64,000 nucleotides of DNA. It comes from CAIXMG01 sp964628065. GTDB lineage: Bacteria; Patescibacteriota; Minisyncoccia; Phycocordibacterales; UBA1006. The translations under genes and the position numbers were made by a program. The first letter of the stretch is position 1, and every line of letters starts with the position of its first letter. Of this stretch, positions 16,601 to 24,876 are shown one piece after another. Location: the NCBI GenBank assembly GCA_964628065.1, contig CAZVLM010000002.1, positions 1 to 64,000 of the forward strand. The letters are read 5' to 3'. The notes beneath the pieces were generated by a model. That model was not told the DNA's origin. It ran no database searches and saw only the letters and a list, made by a program, of their open reading frames with translations.

Positions 16601-18784
16601 ATGACAAAAACATTAATCAAAAAAATCGCAGGATTTACCTTGGCATCACTTGCCATGGTAGTTCTTGTTGGTGTGTCGGCTCCGACAGCTTCGGCTGGAT
16701 GGAACGATGCAGGATCTGACGATTGTCCCACATTTTCACTTGGAAATGTGACCACAGGGGAAGGAATTCCTCCAAATCCCAACGTTCCAGAAGGATACTG
16801 TTGGAATCGTACCACTATCTCAGGAAAGGTGAACGATGTAATCAATGTGAAGATTTACTTTCATAATACAGGTTCAACAGCTGTAACTAACGCGCGAGTA
16901 TCGGTTACAAACCCAGGTACTAATGCAGTTACAGGAAGCCAGTCATTCACAGGAAGCCTTAAAGTTGGTGGAACTACAGTAGCTTCAGGAAGTGGAAGTG
17001 TTAATATCACCTCAGGTGCTGTTAAATACCGACTTACTCGAGTTACTATTCAGCGACAGTCTACGAATGGCTCACTTGAAACATTACCAAATCCTCAGGA
17101 AGTATTAACTTCAAACGGGATTTCTCTCGGAACCGTAGAGCCAGGATGGAATGGTCAGGGGGTCTTGAAGGCGGTATTCGTACTTGATGACGCAGGATCA
17201 AATCCTTGTACCTCAAACTGCGGAGGAACTACGGGTCAGGCGCCAACAGTTACTACTAACGCGGCTATGCCGATCACGATGGTAGGAAGCACATGGAATG
17301 CGACATTGAATGGTTCGTTTAACTCAAACGGAGCAGAAACAATTACATCATTCCGATACCGAATGGTAGGAAGCTCAACATGGATCACTCGTGATATGCA
17401 GAACCGTGGAGTGACATCTGGAAATCTCCAGTATGTACTTACCGGTCTTGGGCAGGGAACATACGAATTCGAAGCACTTGCGACGAATCAGTATGGAACT
17501 CGATCAGGAGGAGTCATGACCTTCACAATTGGTAACGGAAACACATGTAATACATGTGGATGTGCCGGATACCCTAACTGTTCTACAACTTGTAGCTCAG
17601 GTTACCAGTGGAACGGATCATACTGTGTCCCTGTAACCCCTACATGTGGTTACAACCAGACATGGAACGGTTCATACTGTGTAACAAACACTCCAGTTTG
17701 TGGATATAACCAAACTTGGAATGGATCGTACTGCGTAACAAATACGCCGAACTGTTCATATAATCAGACATGGAACGGTTCACAGTGTGTGAACAATGGT
17801 CCAGTAGTAGGCGCTCCAACCGTTTCAACGCTCGGAGCAGTCTCTACCGGAGGAACCATCGTAATTGTGGATGGATACTTCACAGCTAATGGTTGTGATG
17901 CATACACTCACTTCAATTACGGAACAACGTACGCACTCGGAAGTGTTACTCAGGAAGTAAATCGATACACCGGAAGTGGTGCAATGACACAATCAATTGC
18001 AGGACTTACTCCGAATACAACTTACTACTACCAGGCCGCAGCTAGAAACTGCCAGTCGAGTGCAGTAGGTGATATTAAATCATTTACAACGGCTCGAGTA
18101 ACAACAAACGACACAACGATTACAAATATCGTTAACACGACAACAACAAACGGAGGACTTGGAGGAAACTCATTCATCAAATTGATGATCGACAACCACC
18201 GAGCAACCGTAAGTGGAGGACGAGATATTTCTTATGACATTTCATGGGAAAATATCACGACTCGAACATTGAAGAACCTTATTATCGAGGTAAACTTCCC
18301 AACACAGATGACAATCATCGATACAGACCACGGTCTTATCGAGCGAAACGAGCATTCTGTAATCTACCAAATCGACTCACTCGGATCACGAGAAAGCGGA
18401 TCAATGGTGGTGGTAACCCAGGTTAACTCTGGTCTTCGAGAAGGAGACCCAGTAGTAGCCCAGGCTATCGCAGCGTTCGAAAATCCTCGAACAGGTACTG
18501 CTGAAAACGCTATTGCGTACGATGCAGATACCTTCTCGACAAACAATGGAGTACTTGGAGCTTCTATCTTCGGATTGGACTTCCTTCCACACTCTCTTGC
18601 GGGATGGTTACTTATTCTCTTGATCATCATCCTTATCATCATCGTTGCGCATTACTATGCGACGCGACGAAATCAGGCGATGATTGTGACGAACAATAAT
18701 GCTCCGCGTCCTATGGATCCGGTAGCAGGTCCTCAAACAGGGAACGATTATGTTGTGTATCGTCCTGGTCCTCCGCGACAGTAA
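16601..18784 (+). CDS. large cell-surface protein with Cys-rich tandem repeats and C-terminal anchor
   Basis: The 727-residue protein begins with a signal peptide (MTKTLIKKIAGFTLASLAMV, cleavage near ASA-GW). It contains Ser/Thr/Gly-rich beta domains, including one resembling fibronectin/DUF11-type modules (VNVKIYFHNTGSTAVTNARV). About residues 331-398 hold four tandem 18-residue repeats of the form CGYNQTWNGSYCVTNTP. A second beta region follows (ISYDISWENITTRTLKNLII). The C-terminus has one membrane segment (about 665-685, LAGWLLILLIIILII) and a basic tail. This layout predicts an anchored surface protein for attachment or for an envelope layer. It is expressed alone and ends near gap 2. 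Confidence 0.8.
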   Translation: MTKTLIKKIAGFTLASLAMVVLVGVSAPTASAGWNDAGSDDCPTFSLGNVTTGEGIPPNPNVPEGYCWNRTTISGKVNDVINVKIYFHNTGSTAVTNARVSVTNPGTNAVTGSQSFTGSLKVGGTTVASGSGSVNITSGAVKYRLTRVTIQRQSTNGSLETLPNPQEVLTSNGISLGTVEPGWNGQGVLKAVFVLDDAGSNPCTSNCGGTTGQAPTVTTNAAMPITMVGSTWNATLNGSFNSNGAETITSFRYRMVGSSTWITRDMQNRGVTSGNLQYVLTGLGQGTYEFEALATNQYGTRSGGVMTFTIGNGNTCNTCGCAGYPNCSTTCSSGYQWNGSYCVPVTPTCGYNQTWNGSYCVTNTPVCGYNQTWNGSYCVTNTPNCSYNQTWNGSQCVNNGPVVGAPTVSTLGAVSTGGTIVIVDGYFTANGCDAYTHFNYGTTYALGSVTQEVNRYTGSGAMTQSIAGLTPNTTYYYQAAARNCQSSAVGDIKSFTTARVTTNDTTITNIVNTTTTNGGLGGNSFIKLMIDNHRATVSGGRDISYDISWENITTRTLKNLIIEVNFPTQMTIIDTDHGLIERNEHSVIYQIDSLGSRESGSMVVVTQVNSGLREGDPVVAQAIAAFENPRTGTAENAIAYDADTFSTNNGVLGASIFGLDFLPHSLAGWLLILLIIILIIIVAHYYATRRNQAMIVTNNNAPRPMDPVAGPQTGNDYVVYRPGPPRQ
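17590..17795 (+). repeat. four in-frame tandem repeats of about 54 bp
   Basis: The repeats encode [C]xYNQTWNGSYCVTNTPx units within the surface protein. The middle two copies are nearly identical and the outer two diverge, as expected for repeat expansion. Confidence 0.85.
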
Positions 18785-18837
18785 CGATACTCCAACCTTT
18801 TATGCAATTGCATGATTGGTAAAAAACAAACGTTCTA

Positions 18838-18892
18838 TGTTCGAGTGCTCAAACAAACAAAACACAAAATCCCCGAAAGGGGATTTTGTGTT
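18838..18892. repeat. 55-bp direct repeat, left copy, flanking gap 2
   Basis: Identical to 18993-19047, with the same 55-bp length as at gap 1. It includes a 14-bp stem, GAAA-loop terminator at 18861-18892. Confidence 0.9.
18861..18892 (+). terminator. terminator of surface-protein gene
   Basis: AACACAAAATCCCC pairs perfectly with 18879-18892 around a GAAA tetraloop. Confidence 0.85.
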
Positions 18893-18992
18893 NNNNNNNN
18901 NNNNNNNNNNNNNNNNNNNNNNNNNNNNNNNNNNNNNNNNNNNNNNNNNNNNNNNNNNNNNNNNNNNNNNNNNNNNNNNNNNNNNNNNNNNN
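18893..18992. other. assembly gap 2 (100 N)
   Basis: Exactly 100 N. ORFs read through this run are artefacts and are not annotated. Confidence 1.
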
Positions 18993-19047
18993 TGTTCGAG
19001 TGCTCAAACAAACAAAACACAAAATCCCCGAAAGGGGATTTTGTGTT
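18993..19047. repeat. 55-bp direct repeat, right copy, flanking gap 2
   Basis: Identical to 18838-18892; see that entry. Confidence 0.9.
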
Positions 19048-19107
19048 TGATAAATAATTTATTATTCCTTAGATATTTCTTGATAAGAGTCTTGGTAAGC
19101 TTGGTCT

Positions 19108-19773
19108 ATGAGTAAATTGTTCTTATTCGTTGACGAGTCGGGAGATCCTGGAGCGGGGAGAGATAGTAGTAAGTATTATCAGATTAATATTGTGGCAGCG
19201 AACCATGCCGGCATCGTTGCAATTAATGAAAACATTTCGAGATTGAGGTATTTTTTAGATTTTGGTAAGGAGCTGAAGGAGTATTGGTCTCGAACAAGGA
19301 TTAGGAAAAAGGTGTCTGATTTAGTTGAGTTAATACTTTCAAAGCATGGCTCCGAAATTTATATAAGAGGTTTTATTATAAGTATTGAGAAACAAAAATA
19401 TAAAGGCCCTTTCCTAGGAAAAAATGGAAAGAAATTTAGAAACTTCATACTAAGGAAAGCTCTTGAAAAGACTTTTATTAAAATAAATCATTCAGAGTAT
19501 GACTCTTTTGAGTTGGTAATTGACCGTTATTTGGAGTCTATTGATGAACAAAATAAACTAAGTAAGTACATTCAAGATGGGTACGGACTGCCAAGATCCT
19601 CGGAAACTAAACAATCTAAAATCCATCATATAATACACATTCAGTCTCTATACAGTGACGCGGTTCAACTTGCAGATATTATAGGAAGACTCAGTCGAGA
19701 TGCGCACGAAACCCAAGCAACACTATTAGAATATATAGATATTTCTGTAATCGAAAAGGTTTCCTCGTTTTGA
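19108..19773 (+). CDS. DUF3800 domain protein
   Basis: The 221-residue protein starts MSKLFLFVDESGDPG, the signature of DUF3800. That family is thought to have an RNase H-like fold and is often found near mobile elements and defence genes. A second acidic motif, LVIDRYLES, and the late YSDAVQLADIIGRL match the family's conserved DxxQLADxxa region. The biochemical activity is unknown. It is a single-gene unit; its TGA stop lies in the terminator loop. Confidence 0.85.
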   Translation: MSKLFLFVDESGDPGAGRDSSKYYQINIVAANHAGIVAINENISRLRYFLDFGKELKEYWSRTRIRKKVSDLVELILSKHGSEIYIRGFIISIEKQKYKGPFLGKNGKKFRNFILRKALEKTFIKINHSEYDSFELVIDRYLESIDEQNKLSKYIQDGYGLPRSSETKQSKIHHIIHIQSLYSDAVQLADIIGRLSRDAHETQATLLEYIDISVIEKVSSF

Positions 19774-19785
19774 GGAAACCTTTTC
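19753..19785 (+). terminator. terminator overlapping the DUF3800 stop codon
   Basis: AAAAGGTTTCCTC and GAGGAAACCTTTT form a 13-bp stem. The last codons and the stop of the gene lie in the hairpin. Confidence 0.85.
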
Positions 19786-19897
19786 TTGAAGACAAGCCCG
19801 GACACCCTAGGGGGCACCAAACTTCTCTCGCCCATAGAACTATTATAATTTATGCATTTTAAAATGCAAGTCACGCCTTTTATGCTAGGATAGAATC

Positions 19898-20389
19898 ATG
19901 AATTTCTCATTGAACGAACTGCCGGCGATTGCTACAGAAGTGATCAAGAAGGCAGAACTTAATAAGTCTTCCGAACATGCAACGCTGATTACTTTTTCAG
20001 GAGATCTTGGGGCTGGAAAAACAACCTTAATACAGGAAATTGCAAAGCAGTTCGGTATTGCTGAAGACTTACAAAGCCCTACGTACGTTATATATAAGAA
20101 GTATGAACTTCGCAAACCTCACCCCGCCGGCTTCGCCGAGCGCCCTCTCCTGCAAGGAGAGGGGTTCCGAACCGTGCCTTGGGAGTACTTAATCCATGGC
20201 GATATGTACCGACTTGAATCAAGTAGTGAGGTAGAAACATTAGGATGGGACGACTTGCTTAGAAACCCGGAAAACATCCTTCTTATAGAGTGGCCTGAGA
20301 AAATCGCTGATAAAATCCCCAATTGGGCCTTAAAACTTAAAATAAGTCATATAAATCAAGGGGAATTGAGGGATATTGACTTTGGATAG
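19898..20389 (+). CDS. tsaE: TsaE, tRNA threonylcarbamoyladenosine (t6A) ATPase, with palindrome-encoded insert
   Basis: TsaE is the ATPase partner of TsaB/TsaD in making t6A37 on ANN-decoding tRNAs. The 163-residue protein shows Walker A SGDLGAGKTTLIQ (about 34-46), switch SPTYVIYKKY (about 60-69), and HGDMYRLESSSEV...LGWDDLL (about 100-120). Between the SPTY strand and the HGDMYRL strand sits an unusual segment of about 22 residues (KPHPAGFAERPLLQGEG, residues 73-89, plus flank). It is encoded exactly by a REP-like palindrome at 20117-20172. Other TsaE proteins have a short loop there. TAGGAT ends 6 nt before the ATG. Confidence 0.92.
   Translation: MNFSLNELPAIATEVIKKAELNKSSEHATLITFSGDLGAGKTTLIQEIAKQFGIAEDLQSPTYVIYKKYELRKPHPAGFAERPLLQGEGFRTVPWEYLIHGDMYRLESSSEVETLGWDDLLRNPENILLIEWPEKIADKIPNWALKLKISHINQGELRDIDFG
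20117..20172. repeat. REP-like palindrome inside tsaE (in frame)
   Basis: CGGC-TTC-GCCG (20128-20138) and CCCTCTCCT-GCA-AGGAGAGGG (20143-20163), flanked by CCTCACCCCG and TTCCGAACC. It is translated as KPHPAGFAERPLLQGEG. Confidence 0.85.
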
Positions 20390-20444
20390 GAATTGTGCTA
20401 TTATAGTAAAGGAAGTGATTTTTTAACCTTTAAAGTAAATAAGC

Positions 20445-20873
20445 ATGAAATTAGTAATCGCGTTTGCAAGAAATGTAGGCTCAGGACCTATGGTAATTCT
20501 AAAATTTGAAAAAGAAATTCCCAAAAAATCCGAGATTAGTAAAGAAGAAATGACAGAGCTGGTTGAAAATGTTGAAGCCAAAGATGCCGAGACTACCTTA
20601 CAAAAGGCGGTGGATAGCATGAAAAAGTATTTTGGTAACGATCTGCCAACGCCTTATCCCGATGGTCGCGAATTTGGAAAAAGAGTGCGCTATTTGTTTC
20701 CTTACACTGCAGAGCACAAGCTAGACGGATTAGCTGCAACACTAAAGGTGTGGATGAACGAAGAAACCTCTGGCGGCGTTCATTATCCTGGCAATACCGA
20801 AATGGTGCCGGCCAATGAAAACGAAGTTGCCGTGGATGCGATTGCCGCTATAGCCACTGAAGAGCAAAATTAA
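20445..20873 (+). CDS. hypothetical protein
   Basis: I do not recognise this 142-residue protein. It begins MKLVIAFARNVGSGPMVILK, has no credible signal peptide, and continues as an acidic helical stretch (SKEEMTELVENVEAKDAETT) and a region YFGNDLPTPYPDGREFGKRV. The C-terminus is acidic and Ala-rich. It stands alone between tsaE and polA with its own terminator. Its arginine codons are AGA, CGC and AGA, with no CGA, so it may be an acquired gene. Confidence 0.65.
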   Translation: MKLVIAFARNVGSGPMVILKFEKEIPKKSEISKEEMTELVENVEAKDAETTLQKAVDSMKKYFGNDLPTPYPDGREFGKRVRYLFPYTAEHKLDGLAATLKVWMNEETSGGVHYPGNTEMVPANENEVAVDAIAAIATEEQN

Positions 20874-20875
20874 AT

Positions 20876-20909
20876 AAAAAGCACTCGAGACTTGTTTCGG
20901 GTGCTTTTT
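20876..20909 (+). terminator. terminator
   Basis: AAAAAGCAC...GTGCTTTTT hairpin with an inner CGA/TCG pairing. Confidence 0.8.
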
Positions 20910-20920
20910 ACGTTGTCTGG

Positions 20921-20926
20921 TATAAT
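20921..20926 (+). promoter_or_regulatory. extended -10 box of polA (leaderless arrangement)
   Basis: TGGTATAAT ends 6 nt before ATG 20933, so transcription is predicted to start at or next to the start codon. This is the clearest plus-strand example of the window-wide pattern. Confidence 0.65.
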
Positions 20927-20932
20927 AGTGAT

Positions 20933-23353
20933 ATGAAAAAAACTGAGAAAAAAAGAATAGTGCTTTTGGATGCGCATGCGTTATTGCACCGTGCATATCA
21001 TGCTCTGCCAGAGTTTACGAGCTCAAAAGGCATTCCAACTGGAGGATTATACGGATACGTATCAATGATCATTCGTATTATTTCAGAATGGAAACCCGAC
21101 TATATTATTGCGTGTTACGACTTGCCCCAGAAAACATTCCGTCACGAAGCGTACGATGCGTACAAAGGACATCGCGCAAAAACAGATGAGGCGCTCGTTG
21201 CGCAAATCGAGTCATCACGATATGTTTGCGAAAAACTAGGAATTCCTATTTACGACATGCCGGGATTTGAAGCCGACGACATGCTTGGCACCATTGTTGA
21301 GCAAACAAAAAAAGATAAAACCCTCGAGGTTCTTATTGCGACAGGGGATATGGACTCCCTGCAATTAGTGGATGGAAAAAAAGTTCGCGTGTTTACCTTA
21401 AAGAAAGGAATTAACGACACAGTTATTTACGACGAGGATGCAGTGCATGCACGATTTGGATTTGGTCCCGAATCGCTCCCTGACTTTAAGGGGCTTCGAG
21501 GAGATCCGTCTGATAACATTATCGGCGTTCCAGGTATTGGTGAAAAGACTGCAACGGAACTTATTTTGAAATTCGGAACCATAGAAAATATTTACAAAAA
21601 CATTCACAAGGATAGAGAGCTACTTATCAAAGAGGGTGTAAAAGAGCGCATCGTAAAACTTCTTGAGGAGCACGAAGAGGGGGCACTGTTTTCAAAAACA
21701 TTGGCAACTATTAGACGTGACGCGCCTATCACATTTACGCTTCCAGAGAAAACATGGAAGGAGTCTTGCGATCTATCTGTAGTAGAGCCGGTGCTTAAAG
21801 AGTTTGAGTTTAAGACATTGGTAATGAGATTGAAGGAGGTGTTGAATAGTGCTCAGTCTGGCGCAGCTTCCAAACCTCACCCCGCTTCGCAGAGCCTCGG
21901 CGACCCTCTCCTGCAAGGAGAGGGTGCCGAACCCGTTGTTGTCCCTCGCGAAACGCAACTTGCGTTCTGGCTCCTTAATTCCGAAATAACCAATCCTACC
22001 GCCGATGATATTTTCATGTACACACGTACAGAAAATCTCGAAACAGCAAAAGAGTCTCTAGAAAAAGAAATTACAAAAAATGGATTAGATTTTGTTTACC
22101 GAGACATTGAGTTACCACTGATCCCGATCCTAAAAGGAATGCAAGAGCACGGCGTCCTCATTGATACAGGATTCCTTAAAGCACTTTCGGTAGATTTACA
22201 CGGACAACTTGAAAAGATAGAAAAAGCTATTTATGCGCATGTTGGTCATGAGTTCAACGTAAACTCCCCAAAACAATTAGGTGAAGTACTCTTCGGAGAA
22301 ATGCAGATCCATGCAAGCATCAAAGGATTCCGAGTAAAGAAAACTGCAAGTGGCACCTATTCCACAAAAGAGTCAGACCTTGAAAAACTTGCAGATGCAC
22401 ATCCGATCATCGCAGACATCTTTAAGTATCGCGAGCTTCAGAAATTGCTCTCTACTTATATAGATACGATGCCGACGCTTGCCGATGAAGGTTCGCGACT
22501 ACATCCTGAGTTGCTTCAGATGGGAGCCGCAACAGGAAGGTTCTCTTGCCAGAATCCAAACATTCAAAACATTCCTATTCGATCAGAAGAAGGAAAGAAA
22601 ATTCGAAATGCGTTTATTGCACCAAAAGAATACAGTCTCGTTTCTGCAGATTATTCCCAGATCGAGTTACGAAGCGCGGCGATTCTTTCGGGAGATCCAG
22701 TATTCATGGAAACGTTCAGTTCCGGAAAAGATGTTCATGCATCAGTTGCATCCAGAGTATTCCATGTTCCTGAAAACGAAGTAACGAGTGATATGCGACG
22801 AAAGTCAAAAGTCATCAACTTCGGAATCTTGTATGGAATGGGGGTGACGGCACTCCAGAAAAATCTGGGTACCAACCGGGCCGAAGCCCAGCAGTTCTAT
22901 GATGAGTACTTCAAGCAATTGCCAAAACTCTCAGAGTATATGGACGATGTATTGGTACAAGCAAAGAAGTTGGGATACACAGAAACATTATTTGGAAGAA
23001 AACGATTATTCCCAGCATTAAAATCTTCCATTCCTTTCATTAAGGCAATGGCAGAACGAGCTGCAGGGAATGCGCCAATCCAAGGGACGACAGCTGATAT
23101 TATTAAGCTAGCCATGATCCATGTGGATAAAGCTATCAAGGACGCAGGTCTTTCTGAAAGAGTACACATGATTATGCAAATCCATGACGAACTGGTATTT
23201 GAGGTTGCTGATGAGGTGCTTGATAAGGCAAAAGACCTTATTAAGAAAACCATGGAGAGCGTCCTAGAAACGGTTCCTCTGAAGATTGAAAATAAAATAC
23301 CTATTGATGTTTCTATTTCCTCAGGAAAGACATGGGGAGAAGCAAAAGATTAA
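20933..23353 (+). CDS. polA: DNA polymerase I (family A) with reduced proofreading region
   Basis: The 806-residue protein has an N-terminal 5'-3' exonuclease (LLDAHALLHRAYHAL, FEADDMLGT, and the helix-hairpin region GVPGIGEKTATELI) and a C-terminal polymerase with motif A DYSQIELRSAAI, motif B RRKSKVINFGILYGMG and motif C IHDELVFEV. Between them (about 300-390) the space is too short for the roughly 200-residue 3'-5' exonuclease domain of E. coli Pol I, so proofreading is probably absent. A palindrome-encoded segment (K314-P334, KPHPASQSLGDPLLQGEGAE) lies in this linker. The stop codon is embedded in a 14-bp-stem terminator. Confidence 0.96.
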   Translation: MKKTEKKRIVLLDAHALLHRAYHALPEFTSSKGIPTGGLYGYVSMIIRIISEWKPDYIIACYDLPQKTFRHEAYDAYKGHRAKTDEALVAQIESSRYVCEKLGIPIYDMPGFEADDMLGTIVEQTKKDKTLEVLIATGDMDSLQLVDGKKVRVFTLKKGINDTVIYDEDAVHARFGFGPESLPDFKGLRGDPSDNIIGVPGIGEKTATELILKFGTIENIYKNIHKDRELLIKEGVKERIVKLLEEHEEGALFSKTLATIRRDAPITFTLPEKTWKESCDLSVVEPVLKEFEFKTLVMRLKEVLNSAQSGAASKPHPASQSLGDPLLQGEGAEPVVVPRETQLAFWLLNSEITNPTADDIFMYTRTENLETAKESLEKEITKNGLDFVYRDIELPLIPILKGMQEHGVLIDTGFLKALSVDLHGQLEKIEKAIYAHVGHEFNVNSPKQLGEVLFGEMQIHASIKGFRVKKTASGTYSTKESDLEKLADAHPIIADIFKYRELQKLLSTYIDTMPTLADEGSRLHPELLQMGAATGRFSCQNPNIQNIPIRSEEGKKIRNAFIAPKEYSLVSADYSQIELRSAAILSGDPVFMETFSSGKDVHASVASRVFHVPENEVTSDMRRKSKVINFGILYGMGVTALQKNLGTNRAEAQQFYDEYFKQLPKLSEYMDDVLVQAKKLGYTETLFGRKRLFPALKSSIPFIKAMAERAAGNAPIQGTTADIIKLAMIHVDKAIKDAGLSERVHMIMQIHDELVFEVADEVLDKAKDLIKKTMESVLETVPLKIENKIPIDVSISSGKTWGEAKD
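21872..21934. repeat. REP-like palindrome inside polA (in frame)
   Basis: A perfect 10-bp stem (ACCCTCTCCT, loop GCA, 21903-21925) preceded by CCTCACCCCGCTTCGC. It is translated as KPHPASQSLGDPLLQGEG, ending in the same PLLQGEG peptide as in tsaE and the holA-like gene. Confidence 0.85.
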
Positions 23354-23384
23354 GTAAATAAGCCATCAAGTGGCTTATTTACTT
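23352..23384 (+). terminator. terminator overlapping the polA stop
   Basis: AAGTAAATAAGCCA pairs with TGGCTTATTTACTT around TCAAG. Confidence 0.85.
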
Positions 23385-23412
23385 GAAAAAATTTTAGGTA
23401 TACACTATCCCT

Positions 23413-23889
23413 ATGAATAAAGCAGTAAAAGTATTCTTTGGAATCATGTCGGCGTCGCCGGTGGTTTTCCTTATAGGATTGGCAATCTCGTTTGCGGTGT
23501 ACGTGAGATTTCCGATGCCATTGGTCAAGGCTGGATCAGCGGATGATATTCTTATGGTCGTCGGAGTGCTTGTTATTATTTTCGGAACAGGATTAGCATT
23601 TGCAGCACAGAAAGTGAGTCGTGTTGTTGCACGTCCTTCAACGAAAGCAACATGTCCAGACTTGATGCGAGGGCCATATCGCTATAGTCGACATCCAGGA
23701 TCGTTGTCACTTATTATTATGTATATTGGATTCGCGCTTGTTGTGAATTCGTTAGTGATGGCGATCGGAGCGGTGATACTATTTCTACTTCTTACATTTA
23801 TATTTATTCCATTAAGTGAAAAAGTAATCAGTTCTATTTGTCCAGAAGCGTATCGTGAATATAAATCTAAAGTTCGCATGTGGATATGA
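23413..23889 (+). CDS. membrane isoprenylcysteine/phospholipid methyltransferase-like protein
   Basis: The 158-residue protein has four or so membrane segments and the signature RGPYRYSRHPGSLSLII followed by GFALVVNS, typical of ICMT and PEMT-like membrane methyltransferases. The late ExxxxxxxPEAYREYKSKV motif (EKVISSICPEAYREYKSKV) also fits. Members methylate lipids, isoprenylated proteins or small hydrophobic substrates; the substrate cannot be told from the sequence. It overlaps the next gene by 10 bp, so they are probably co-transcribed. TACACT ends 6 nt before its ATG. Confidence 0.8.
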   Translation: MNKAVKVFFGIMSASPVVFLIGLAISFAVYVRFPMPLVKAGSADDILMVVGVLVIIFGTGLAFAAQKVSRVVARPSTKATCPDLMRGPYRYSRHPGSLSLIIMYIGFALVVNSLVMAIGAVILFLLLTFIFIPLSEKVISSICPEAYREYKSKVRMWI

Positions 23890-24506
23890 TTTCAGTATTC
23901 ATTGGAAAAACCTCACCCCTAACCCCTCTCCTGCAAGGAGAGGGGAACCGCGAACGGGTAGATGTACTTACTGCAAACCTTCAAAATGTTTTTGATGATA
24001 TTCAAACACCAAGTCTTTTTGGGGAAAAGAAAACATTCGTGCTTATGAATGTGATGGAAGATGATTCGATAAAAAAAGAAGTTCTCGAACGATTGGCTGA
24101 ACTTTCTGAAGCTCCTCATGATGTAGCGATTGTTGTCGACAGCATGCTTGCGGCAGACGTAAAGAAATTTGAAAAAGTAGGGACGGTGCACAAGGCCTTA
24201 GAAAAGGAAAAGAAAGCAGAAGTGTTTAATCCGTTCGGACTTGCGAACGCATTTGCGACAGGAGATAAGAAAAAGACATGGCTCGCATTTCAAGAAGTGC
24301 TAGCACATGAAGACGAAATGGAAAAGACGCACGGAATGATTTGGTGGAAACTGAAAGATATGATGACAAAGAAGTCTTCTGTTCCGAAAGAAAAACTTGA
24401 TGCTATGGCGCGAAGACTTGTTTCTATTTATCACGAATCGCGATTGGGTGGATTGGGAATGAAAGAGCGATTGGAAGAATTTTTCCTGACGCTTGATAAG
24501 AAATAA
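23886..24506 (+). CDS. holA: DNA polymerase III delta subunit-like protein (HolA-like)
   Basis: Delta loads the beta clamp. This 206-residue protein is shorter than E. coli HolA but shows the pattern LFGEKKTFVLMNVMEDD, DVAIVVDSMLAADVKK, FNPFGLANAFATGDKKKTWLAF and HGMIWWKLKDMM, matching the small CPR-type delta proteins. A REP-like palindrome (23910-23954) encodes TSPLTPLLQGEGNRE near residues 9-23. Here it seems to replace the normal N-terminal loop instead of simply adding to it. ATG 23886 is preferred over 23880; either overlaps the upstream gene. The delta assignment is by resemblance, without a catalytic signature. Confidence 0.65.
   Translation: MISVFIGKTSPLTPLLQGEGNRERVDVLTANLQNVFDDIQTPSLFGEKKTFVLMNVMEDDSIKKEVLERLAELSEAPHDVAIVVDSMLAADVKKFEKVGTVHKALEKEKKAEVFNPFGLANAFATGDKKKTWLAFQEVLAHEDEMEKTHGMIWWKLKDMMTKKSSVPKEKLDAMARRLVSIYHESRLGGLGMKERLEEFFLTLDKK
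23910..23954. repeat. REP-like palindrome inside the holA-like gene (in frame)
   Basis: CCCCTCTCCT-GCA-AGGAGAGGGG (23923-23945), a perfect 10-bp stem preceded by CCTCACCCCTAA. It is read in the same frame as in tsaE and polA, giving PLLQGEG. Confidence 0.85.
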
Positions 24507-24530
24507 GGCCAAGTAAAAAAGTTCCAATAA

Positions 24531-24556
24531 AAAACTGCTCTTGTAAGGGCAGTTTT
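24531..24556 (+). terminator. terminator
   Basis: AAAACTGC...GCAGTTTT hairpin after the holA-like gene. Confidence 0.75.
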
Positions 24557-24823
24557 CATCTTAAAAATAAAGATTTATTTAGTTTTTTGAGTGGGAACAG
24601 ATTGTTTTGTATTGCGTAACTTTTGTGTAAAGAACTATGGAAAGAGCATCGTGGTAGATGTGCTTTGTCATAGTAATTTACCAATAAAGTTGGTCGCTTT
24701 ACAAAACAGGCATCTAATCTCACGTAGTTGAAAAACTAATTCCTAATTATTATACATGGAATGAAATAAAAAAGCCAAAGAGGCGGGGAAAGATTCCTGT
24801 GGATAACTTAAGTAGGCGAAATA
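24557..24823. other. non-coding stretch with one stable hairpin
   Basis: No ORF is convincing here. A long imperfect hairpin occupies about 24631-24676 (CTATG...CATAG, with AAAG/CTTT and GCATC/GATGTGC inside). It could be a small RNA, but no clear promoter was seen. Confidence 0.4.
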
Positions 24824-24869
24824 GCCCCAAAGCAAGATCCCTTCATGTGAAGGGACGTTCCTTTGGGGC
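24824..24869 (-). terminator. large terminator-like hairpin after methyltransferase gene
   Basis: GCCCCAAAG pairs with CTTTGGGGC and encloses TCCCTTCA-TG-TGAAGGGA. It lies just past the stop of the minus-strand gene. No strong T-run follows. Confidence 0.6.
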
Positions 24870-24876
24870 GATGTAC

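Noticed and set aside
18812..19115. Reading frames that run through the N block of gap 2
   Set aside because: They consist largely of undetermined residues and of the duplicated terminator sequence; they are artefacts of the gap.
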